Below are positions 54,940 to 64,000 of a DNA stretch of 64,000 nt, piece after piece (position 1 is the stretch's first letter; each line of letters starts with the position of its first letter). Source of the stretch: Lucinisca nassula (taxonomy: Eukaryota; Mollusca; Bivalvia; Lucinida; Lucinidae). Where the stretch lies: the NCBI GenBank assembly GCA_963580285.1, contig OY757017.1, forward strand, positions 113,245,245 through 113,309,244. The letters are read 5' to 3'. Both the position numbers and the translations under genes were made by a program. The notes below the pieces were generated by a model. It saw only the letters and a program-made list of their open reading frames with translations. It made no database searches and was not told the DNA's origin.

Positions 54940-55691
54940 GTCGGGAAACAAACTCCGTGGTAGCTATCATTTGTGCTTACGTCACATGTTAGGAAGTTTG
55001 TTCGGGTACGATTTATTTTCGGAAAACAGGTATTTCCGTTTCTTTCTTCAACACATTCCATTTGAGAAATTTGACACGTGGCGCAGTAGGTGGCGCATAC
55101 ATTACAATTTCTTTGGCTACTTTCATTATCTAAGTGTTTACCATGGTTACCGAGAAAACTTGGAACAAAACTCCGAAAAACGGACTGTTAGCGAACACGG
55201 AAAGCTCAAGAAAATCCTCTTTTTTCATAACCCACAGAAGAAAAGTTCTGATAACAGGTTCGCTTTGAAGCACCTTCGTCACTTAGCTACATCCATCCCT
55301 TTGACAGCAGCAGAAAATCCCTCGTCGAAGTGTTGGAAGAGAAAAAATTAATAAAATAATAGCGTGCACGGACTTCGGCCACGAGCAAAGTGAGATAGCT
55401 TCCACGTGAGATCTTTCCCGAAGAGTTTCGCAGATTTACAAACACGCTTGATTTGCATATTTTCTCTCATTTTAGCTACACGGAGTTCGTTTTCTCAATA
55501 GGATAAACGTGTTTATATATATTAAAAATTAGTGTATATTGTTTAACAAAAACTAGGTTTCATTTTTTGCTCTAAACGAAGATTTGTATCGTGTCAGTCG
55601 CTTTCTAGTTCAACGAGCAAAGCGACTCGCCATTTGTTCAGTGTGGTTCAGCGATGTTCCATTTGATTCTACGAAGAGCGTTTGTTTGTAT

Positions 55692-55905
55692 TTGAGTTTG
55701 ACGACCCATCAACACTAATTTAGGTCATTTTTGGCGCGGTCAGTTTACTCCACACTTTTCCTGAGCAGGCATATACGTAAGCGGTTAACCGGTGCAGTGC
55801 ACATTCTTCCGCCAGAAACTGACAACTGCCCTTCTTTAAACAGCGGAAGGGAGAGAATGGCCGTGGAAAAGATTTCATAATCAATCTACACGAAAGAATG
55901 TTGCC
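55692..55905 (-). repeat. SINE-A fragment in left arm
   Basis: Body and tail only; its mirror copy is at 63020-63240 (+). Both were therefore present before or at the time the inverted repeat formed. Confidence 0.78.
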
Positions 55906-56797
55906 GACTACGAAGAGTGACTTCCGAAAAATGAGAAGAGGGTCAGTATTTAAATCTACAACAGGTATACAATAAAAGCGAGTGTTTTTCAATCTGTCGA
56001 CGCATTTTCCTTTGGTTTCCTTAGAGTTGTACGTCCCAGTCAACACTAAGTTATATCGAGCAAGACGGTTTACGTAATTACATTTTATCTTCAATGCAGC
56101 TGCTGTTGTGTCATGTGGCGGCCATAAAAAATCCACCCGTACATCATCCTAAAAAAAAATATTTTCTGGTCCTTTGGGATAATTGAGTTCATTTAGAGAA
56201 CTTATTTATATTCACTGCAGCTGCTATGCCCTGTGTCGGCCGTACAAAGTCTCCCCGTACATCATAATATAGTGCAGATTATATTTTCTCATTGAGGTTA
56301 TTTAGAATAATATTGAAAATAGAGTTCTGCTTAAGCCGGTGCTAGAGAGCGTGGACGTTGTTGCACATTTCAGTACTGGTCGTGAATAGACTCAATAAAA
56401 CCAGTCTGCTATTTTCGTTACGTGATGTATTCTTTGCGCCCAAAGTATCTGACTATTCAGAATTTATATACTCACAGGTAGTCAACCAGAACTGTGGAAA
56501 TTATTTTGCCAGAGGCTGACACCAGCCTTTCTTAAAACCGCAGAAGAGTTAGAGAGAATTACCGAAGAAAAGATTTCAACGTTGCCGAACAGGCGGGGAT
56601 CGATCATCAGTCAGACACGTTTTCGATAATTTTCTGAAAAAGAGGTAGTTCTTTGGAACTGAAAACTATGGGGTTTGCAAGATTTTTCTGGGCCCGACTA
56701 GCTTGTTTCGGCCGACCAGGCCTCATTATTAACCCTCAACTGTTCCCTATTAAATCCCGCAGTCCAATAAATGATTCCAAAGGACTAGTAAATGTAT

Positions 56798-57905
56798 ACC
56801 AGTGCTTCAGCTGAAGTGCACGACCCGCCGGATGCTTTGAGCTTTATGAGTGTTACCATATATGGGTATGGCGGCAATTTTGGTCATGTGACCTGGACCT
56901 AAAACGGTTCCCCCAATAAATGCGCCTTATCGTAAGGAGCAAAAATATATCTTATACTTTAGTACTGTATTCTGAATCGTTTGCAGGATAAAATGCATTC
57001 TCACTTTTCCAATACAAAAGCATATGTGTCAAAGTTTGATCTAGGCACAAAGAAGGTCAAGGTCAACACAGGGTCCCCATTTTAGCAATTTATGATGGGC
57101 CTACGTCCCAGATGCTATTTATCAAGTTTCGTGGAAATCTGCCCAGTGGTTCTGGAGAAGACTATTTTTGAAGGGTTTTTACCATATATGGCTTGGCGGC
57201 CATATTGGTCATGTGACCTGGACCCCATGAGCAAATTTTGGTTTCCCCAATCCCATAGAGGCCCCATATGAAATTTGACTTCAATCGGCCCAACGGTTTC
57301 CGAGGAGAAGCAGTTAGAAAATTTTCACATTTTTCACCTCGGCGAGGCTATACTAAATGGAATGTAATATTTCGCAAGTTCATTGGTTAGATCTCATTGA
57401 TATCTATCAGTATACCAAAATTGTTTAAATATTCCAAGCGGTTAAGTCACTATCACCAATTTTCACAAACGGGTTACGGACGGACAGACAGACAGACCAT
57501 ATATGGCTTGGCGGCCATTTTGGTCATGTGACCTGGACCTTATGTGCAAATTTTGGTTTCCCCCATCCCATAGAGGCTCCATATGAAATTTGACTTCAAT
57601 CGGCCCAACGGTTTCCGAGGAGAAGCAGTTCGAAAATTTTCACTTTTTTTCGCCTCGGCGAGGCTATACTAAATGGAATGTAATATTTCGCAAGTTCATT
57701 GGTTAGATCTCATTGATATCTACCAGTATGCCAAAAATTGTTTAAATATTCCAAGCGGTTAAGTCACTATAACCAATTTTCACAAACGGGTTACGGACGG
57801 ACAGACAGACTGACAGACTGACCGAATGACAGAATGACACGGTGATTTTAGGGCACTCTTAGAAATCAACCGACTTCAGTCGGTCGCTTTTTTGCGGGTC
57901 GTGCA
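56798..57905 (+). repeat. Tandem-repeat element (copy 2), insertion in the left arm
   Basis: Starts ACCAGTGCTTCAG; TGCACGACCCGC (56817-56828) faces GCGGGTCGTGCA (57894-57905) as a 12-bp inverted repeat. Two near-complete 318-bp units start at about 57181 and 57499 (ACCATATATGGCTTGGCGGC). The right end has a CGACTTCAGTCG hairpin followed by a T run. The right arm of the inverted repeat lacks the whole block, giving an empty site near 62090-62100. Confidence 0.78.
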
Positions 57906-58136
57906 ATAACCCACTGAGACCATTACCTGCATATGCTACAACATAAAGGCCCGGTCTACGTGCAAAATGTGTAAAGTAGCCTGTATGTGCTCATATTCAT
58001 ATCAGAAAAAAATAGCTGATCCACACACATATAATTTTGGTAAAGTAGTCTGTATGTGCTCATATTCATATCAAGAAGAAAAGCGCTGATCCACACACAA
58101 AAAAAAGCGATTTTTGCATAATTAATACATGTATGT

Positions 58137-58215
58137 TTACTTGTATGCGAGTCGGTTTTAACTCTGCGTGGAAGCATAATGCAGCCCATCTATTTCTTCA
58201 AGTCCCGATGGGGCG
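58137..58215 (-). repeat. SINE-B end fragment in left arm
   Basis: CTGCGTGGAAGCATAATGC and TTCAAGTCCCGATGGGGCGG; the mirror fragment is at 61852-61945. Confidence 0.7.
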
Positions 58216-58924
58216 GGCCGAGCCATATTAGATATCGGAACGCAACGATTTAATCAATTTGGAATCTACATGTCGCCCGAATGCCCTCACCAAATTTTAC
58301 CTGCATCTAACATGGTTCTGGACATGTCGAAATTGTGAATTTTACAACAGACGGGCTTACGTGCAGACGATAGACGGAAAACGGACAGCAAACCACAGCA
58401 TAATGTTACCGATGCTCCAGATATGCAACATACAGGAACAAAAATAGCCTACATGCGCAGGAGTCTTAAATGTTAGCTTCCACGGACACGGATTGGAAAT
58501 TATAGCTTCCGCGGATATGATTAAGAATGTTAGCTTCCTCGGACGAGTACAAAAAATGTTAGCTTCCATGGACATGGATTCCCATAAACAAAATGCACGT
58601 ATTAATCATTATTGCTGCTAGCAATATATACTCAGCATATATTTATATGCCATTTTACCTGTAAAATTATTTATTGCAGCCATGGAACACCAGCCAGCAG
58701 TGTGTCGTTATTGTGTTCAGGTCTAAGTGACCATGAAAGGAGCCATATCATTCAGGCGCCATACAGATGATGTACCCACTATCTCCTAATACTAGTAACA
58801 CACGAAGGCCTTGTCAAACGCCTGGCATCGATATTCGCTCCCGCCTTACAGTCTGTGAGGTCGTTTGATGAATTTCAAGATGGCCGCCATGGGCATCTTA
58901 GATGTTGTTTCTTTGATTTTAGTT

Positions 58925-59115
58925 ATGACGTCCCCGTCGTCACTGTAAAGGCCATTTTGGAGACGTCGTTGCTTCCCGATCAAATGTTACCCGACATTGA
59001 GATGAAATTACTTATCAAGCCCTGCCACCCAATTAAACGAATAGGGTTTATAAGCATGGACGGTCAGACTCGCACCGCTTTGCCTAGACAGGCTTATATC
59101 CTCTGAGCGTTTTAC
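58925..59115 (-). repeat. SINE-B-like fragment, copy 6
   Basis: ACGTCCCCGTCGTCACTG to GACAGGCTTATATCCTCTGA: about two thirds of SINE-B in inverted orientation, truncated by the adjoining PLE fragment. Confidence 0.75.
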
Positions 59116-59119
59116 GTAG

Positions 59120-60590
59120 CTCTCACCTTTTTACCTGACAATATTTACATAAGATTTGGTACTAAGTTATTTAGACAAGTTGTGGGTATTCCGATATGTA
59201 ATAATTGCACACTGTTATGAGAGAGACTTCATGATGTTCCTTTCTACTGAAAACCAATCTTGAATCATTGAAGCTTTTAGCTCCACTTCTCGATATTTGG
59301 ATTATTTATTAAATATTGACAATACCTATTTCAATGGTTTGATCAGTCAAATTTACCCGCCCCCCCCCCCCCCCTCCCCAGAACTTCAGGTGAATAAAGC
59401 AAATTCTTCGGATACCGAGGCCCCGTTTTTGGATTTGAATCTGTCTTTTGTGGATGGGTTTGTTTCTTGCAAAATTTATGACAATCGATGAATTTGATTT
59501 TGAGATTGGAAATTTTCTTTTTTTGGATAGTGATGTTTCTCGTGCGCCATCCTTTGGCGTTTATATTTTGCAATTAATTCGATTTTCCAGAGTGTGTAGT
59601 CATGTACCATATTTCAACACTCGTAAGAAATTGTTAACTGCTTAACTTCTTAATCAGGGTTATCGCTACCATAAACTAGGCAAAGCCTTTGCAAAATTTG
59701 ATAGACGTCATTCTGATTTAATTTCAAAATTCAATATTGGACTTAAATTTCTTCTGCAACAAGGTCTATCGGAACCCGAATTGTATGATGACTTAGTATA
59801 TAAATTCAGAAAAATATATAACCGCAATGACCTCAGCACCCAATTTCGTAAAATCATTCTTCGATATAAAACGATTGGGCACAGCATAAGTGTTATACGA
59901 CAGACTGCATGCATGGTAGTTAACCCAATCACGGTTGACAACGTTGCTTCTCTCTTAAATTGCAAGCCAGTGGGTCAGGTCTCCGATTCTATGACGGTTC
60001 CAGCGCAAAGCCTTACTGAGAATTAGAGAGATCTAATTCAATGTAATGTTAGTTGGTGTCTGATGCTCTGTCTCTGGTCGGATCCATCGGAGTCTAACTG
60101 TTGGTTTTCTTTTGCTCTAGCATTTCAGTGGTTTTTTGCTGTCGAGTCCTCATCGTTGTTTCATCTATGTGGCTTTTTTATTATATTTTGTGTTCACGGA
60201 GATGTTGCACTGATGAGTTAGGAGGCCTTCATGTGGACTGAACAGTTTCTTTGTTTAATTTGTGACGGAAGTAAGGGCGAGGATTGTATCCCCGTAAAAT
60301 CGATTTAAGCCCGAAGTGGAATTCGTTTCACTGACCGTTCCAATGCGGTTCTTCCGTCGCGGTTTATTTTTGTTATGGTTTGTCTTTGGGTGTTTGTGTC
60401 GCTTATATCATTTTTTTTTTGGATAGCCGATTGGCCATTCTGTAGGAAAGTAACTGTCCTTTTTGCTTTGATTTTTCCATTAGTGTCTGTTGTTTCATGT
60501 TTATGTTTTTCCCCCCTTTGGTGTCTCGGATGGGAGCTGTGGGTTGTATCGAGTCCTGATCATTGCATTCACTTCTATTTTACCAGTACT
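59120..60590 (+). pseudogene. Second Penelope-like element, 5'-truncated, plus strand
   Basis: Begins inside RT at DNIYIRFGTKLFRQ; the following GIPMGTN block is damaged. It continues with SRYLDYLLNIDNTYFNGLIS, FGVYILQLIRFSRVCSHV and the C-terminal segment SEPELYDDLVYKFRKIYN ... VNPITVDNVASLLNCKPVGQ (59781-60026). The 3' UTR follows to about 60590, matching the reverse complement of 3366-4190. A C14 run at about 59361 and several frame breaks inactivate it. The catalytic pair reads DY. Confidence 0.83.
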
Positions 60591-60904
60591 TGAATTAGGA
60601 GATAATATTCCTTTAATATACCAGAGAGGTTTAAACATAAGTTCCCTTTAAATCAGTTCTTTATTATCTCTGTTCTCACCACGGTAACTGATAACAATTG
60701 GAATAAGTATTCATTAACTATTTGTCCTGACTGTTTTCAGTTACCACGGAGCGAAAGAAATTATTGAAAGGAAGATCTATCGATACAAAGAAGTGATAAA
60801 GACATAAAATCACATTACATTGATTCATATTTTTCCTATTGGTGAACAGCGAATTCGAGGAGTTACTATCAAAAATAGCCTATCCATGCCTTTGCAGGTT
60901 TGTT
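60591..60904. other. Unassigned stretch
   Basis: No gene or repeat recognised between the PLE fragment and the repeat at 60905. Confidence 0.3.
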
Positions 60905-61022
60905 TTGCTGCAGAAAGATTCGGCCAAACTGGCTAGTCTGACCCAGAAAACTTGGAACACTTCATATTTTCCAGTTCTATGGTGTATTCCTTGCTCCTAA
61001 AGGATAATCCTTTTATAGAACA
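60905..61022 (-). repeat. Inverted copy of the repeat at 18590-18690
   Basis: AACTGGCTAGTCTGACCCAG, TATGGTGTATTCCTTGCTCC and AAGGATAATCC match in reverse. Confidence 0.65.
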
Positions 61023-61465
61023 TATTTGTTACAGCATCCGTATAGGGGCCTGATTGGTATAGCTCATTTTATGGTCACTTAAACCTGAACGGCTCTGAAA
61101 AATATTTCCACAATAACAACACACTGCTGGCTGGTGTCCCATGGCTGCAATAAATAATTTTACAGGTAGAACGGCAAATAAATATATGCTGATTATATAT
61201 TACTAGCAGCAATAATGATTAATACATGCATTTGTTTATGGAAACCCATGTCCTAGGAAGCTAACATTTTTTGCACTCGTCCGTGAAAGCTAATATTCTT
61301 AATCATATCCGTGGAAGCTATCATTTTCAATCCGTGTCCGTGGAAGCTAACATTTAAGACTCTAGTGCATGTAGGCTATTTTTATTAACTGTATGTTGTA
61401 CATCTGGAGCATCGGTAACATTATGCCGTAGTTTGCTGTCCGCTTTCCGTCTATCGTCTGCACGT

Positions 61466-61720
61466 AAAGTAGAAGTAAAACAAAGATCAGGAATTGATAC
61501 AATTAACTTACTCCACCCATAAAAGACACCAAAGGGAAAGAAATACAAACATTAAGCGACCAGGCCATAATGGAAACCTAAACAAAGGAAGGCCATAAGG
61601 ACAGTTACTTTCCCACAAAATGACCATATGGCCATCCAAAACCAAAAGACACAAGTGATACACACAGTAAGTAACAAACAACAACATAAATAAATCGCCA
61701 CAGAAGAGCCGCCTTGGAAC
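61466..61720 (-). repeat. PLE 3'-UTR fragment inserted in the right arm
   Basis: 255 bp, starts at the standard AAAGTAGAAG 3' end and is 5'-truncated at GCCTTGGAAC. The left arm has the uninterrupted sequence at about 58353-58360, so this is a young, precise insertion with loss of about 5-7 target bases. Confidence 0.85.
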
Positions 61721-62332
61721 GTCTGTCGTAAAATTCACAATTTCGACATGTCCAAAACCATGCTAGATGCAGGTGAAATTTGGTGAGGGCATTTGGGCGA
61801 CATGCAGATTCAAAATTGTTTAAATCGTTGCGTTCCGATATCTAAGATGGCTCGGCCCCGTCTATCGGGGCTTTAAGAAACAGATGGGCTGCATTATGCT
61901 TCCACGCAAAGTCGAAACCGACCCGCATACAAGTAAACATACATGTAAGAATTTTGCAAAAATCGCTTTTTTGTGGATCAGCGCTTTTCTTCCTGATATG
62001 AATATGAGCACATACAGACTACTTCACATATTGTGCACATATACCGGGCCTTTATGTTGTCGCATATGCAGGTAAATCAGGTAATGCCCTTAGTGGGTAA
62101 TATTTTCTTGTCCTTTGGAATCATTTATTGGAATACGGGATTTAATAGGGAACAATTGAGGGTCATTGATGAGGCCTGGATGGCTGAAACAAGCGTCGAG
62201 CCCAGAAAAATCTTGCAAACCCCATAGTTTTCAGTTCCAAATGACTACCCCTTTTTCAGAAAATTATCGAAAACGTGTCTGACTGATGATCGATCCCCGC
62301 CTGTTCGGCAACATTGAAATCTTTTCTTCGGT

Positions 62333-62335
<3 letters not shown>

Positions 62336-62398
<63 letters not shown>
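62336..62398. repeat. (CT)n microsatellite inside a SINE-A-like segment
   Basis: About 31 CT units where the left arm (56545-56560) has only a few GA bases; an arm-specific expansion. Confidence 0.92.
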
Positions 62399-62400
<2 letters not shown>

Positions 62401-63019
62401 TGATTCAAGAAAGGCAGGTGTCGGCCTCTGGCAAAATAACTGTCACAGTTCTGGTTGACTACCTATGAATAAATAAATTCTGAATAGTTAGATCCTTTGG
62501 ACGCAAATAATACCCCAAATAAACGAACATAGCACACTGGTTTTATTGAGTCTGTTCATGACCAGTACTGAAATGTGCAACAACGGCCACGCCCTCTAGC
62601 AGAACTCTATTTTCAATATTATTCTAAATGAACTCAATGAGAAAATATAATCGGCACTATCATGATGTACGGGGAGACTTTGTACGGCTGACACAGGGCA
62701 TAGCAGCTGCAGTGAATATAAATAAGTTCTCTAAATGAACTCAGCTATCCCAAAGGACCAGAACATATAATCTGCACTAGGATGATGTACGGGTTGACTT
62801 TTTACGGCCGCCACATGGCACAACAGCAGCTGCAGTGAAGATAAAAAGTGGTTAATTAAACTGTCTTGCTCGATATAACTTAGTGTTGACTGGGACGTAC
62901 AACTCTAAGGAAACCAAACGAAAATGCGTCGACAGATTGAAAAACACTCGTTTTTATTGTATACCTGTTGTAGATTTAAATACTGACCCTCTTCTCATTT
63001 TTCGGAAGTCACTCTTCGT

Positions 63020-63240
63020 AGTCGGAGAGATTGATTATGAAATCTTTTCTACGGTCATTTTCTCGCTTCCGCTGTTTCAAGAAGGGCAGTTGTCAGTTTC
63101 TGGCGAAAGAATGTGCACTGCACCGGTTAACCGCTTACGTATATGCCTGCCCAGGAAAAGTGTGGATGAAATAAGCTGACTGGCTCAAAAATGATCTAAA
63201 ATAGTGTTGAATGGGCCGTCAAACTCCAGTAGAAACAAAC
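63020..63240 (+). repeat. SINE-A fragment in right arm
   Basis: Body and tail without the tRNA head: GAGATTGATTATGAAATC to GGGCCGTCAAACTCC; mirror of 55692-55905. Confidence 0.78.
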
Positions 63241-64000
63241 GCTCTTCGTAGAATCAAATGGAACATCGCTGAACCACACTAAACAAATGGCGAGTGGCAC
63301 TGCTCATTGAACTAGAAAGCGACTAACACGATACAATCTTCGTTTAGAGAAAAAATGAAACCTTGTTTTCATTAAACAATTTACTCTAATTTTGAATATA
63401 TATAAACAAGTTTATCCCACTGAGAAAACAAACTCCGTGTAGCTAAAAAGAGAGATAGTATGCAAATCAAGCGTGTTTGTAAATCTGCAAAACCCTTCGG
63501 GAAAGATCTTACGTGGAAGCTATCTTATTTTGCTCGTGGCGGAAGTCCGTGCACGCTATTATTTTACTATATTTTCTCTTTCAACACTTCGACGAGGGAT
63601 TATGTGCTGCTGTCAAAGGGATGGGTGTAGCTAAGTGACGAAGGTGCTTCAAAGCGAACCTGTTATCAGAACTTTTCTTCTGTGGGCTATGAAAAAAGAG
63701 GATTTTCTTGAGCTTTCCGTGTTCGCTAACAGTCAGTTTTTCGGAGTTTTGTCCCAGATATTCTCGGTAACCATGGTAAGCACACAGATAATAAAAGTAG
63801 CCAAAGAAATTGGAATTTATGCGTTATCTACTGCGCTACGTGTCAAATTTCTCCAATGGAAGGTGTTCCAGAAAGAAATGGAAATACCTGTTTTCCGAAC
63901 ATAAATCGTACCCGAACAAACTTCCTAACCTGTGACGTAAGCACAAATGATAGCTACAACGGAGTTTGTTTCCCGACGGTGTCAACTATTAAACCGTAAC

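Larger units (their letters stand above)
54940..58790 (+). repeat. Left arm of a large inverted repeat
   Basis: Matches the reverse complement of 61035-63977 from TCGGGAAACAAACTCC (54941) to ATTCAGGCGCCATACAG (about 58770), with two large insertions in one arm or the other and many substitutions. It contains SINE-A pieces (55692-55905, 56480-56640), two related short repeats with CCCGTACATCAT (56085-56140 and 56210-56275) and triple GTTAGCTTCC..GGAC motifs (58465-58575). Open frames such as 54920-55351 (+) lack any known domain. Confidence 0.85.
61035..63977 (-). repeat. Right arm of the large inverted repeat
   Basis: Reverse complement of the left arm (see 54940-58790). The innermost part, read on the minus strand (about 61150-61040), has CCYCGNIFQSRSGLSDHKMS, a zinc-finger-like string preceded by TTTATTGCAG; it may be the end of an old retrotransposon ORF. 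The right limit is close to the end of the window. Confidence 0.85.

Noticed and set aside
54920..55351. 143-codon ORF at the left edge of the inverted repeat
   Set aside because: The mirror arm does not preserve the frame, so it is not a conserved protein.

Overview
This window is eukaryotic and almost entirely made of transposable elements. No host gene, rRNA, functional tRNA or CRISPR array can be supported. The mix points to a lophotrochozoan, most likely a bivalve mollusc: tRNA-derived SINEs with TCAAACAAAC-type tails, 312-bp tandem units carrying AAGGTCA motifs, Penelope-like elements, a mariner, and long Ty3/gypsy elements. The organism is inferred, not proven.

Layout. 1-12.9 kb: 3'-UTR fragments of a Penelope-like element (PLE) and a 312-bp tandem-repeat element, then a three-level nest. 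A PLE on the minus strand, with its GIY-YIG endonuclease N-terminal to the reverse transcriptase, is split by a Mutator-like long-TIR element (5847-10261, 9-bp target duplication TAGAAAGAA). That element in turn contains a dead non-LTR retrotransposon (about 6289-9486). 12.9-29.9 kb: mostly non-coding DNA with SINE copies, GATCAG-centred hairpins, a decayed mariner with its TIRs (25250-26481), a 146-bp perfect-looking hairpin and tandem repeats.

29952-40038: a complete minus-strand LTR retroelement ('element A') with 698-bp LTRs, 4-bp TSD ATAC, gag, pol, an envelope-like gene broken by one frameshift, and an extra ORF between env and the 3' LTR. 43001-53610: a second complete minus-strand Ty3/gypsy-type element ('element B') with 2,542-bp LTRs, 5-bp TSD CATAT and the unusual order gag-protease-integrase-RT-RNase H (Gmr1-like). 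The two elements share strand but not sequence. The LTRs of A differ at about 2 sites and those of B at fewer than 1 percent, so both are recent.

54.9-64 kb: a large imperfect inverted repeat (left arm about 54940-58790, right arm about 61035-63977). Its spacer holds a second, plus-strand PLE fragment. Each arm has later insertions missing from the other, which gives empty/filled site comparisons for a PLE 3' fragment and for a tandem-repeat element.

Most worth following up: the accessory ORF of element A, the permuted domain orders in both the PLE and element B, the Mutator-like insertion with a verifiable empty site, and the inverted-repeat block.
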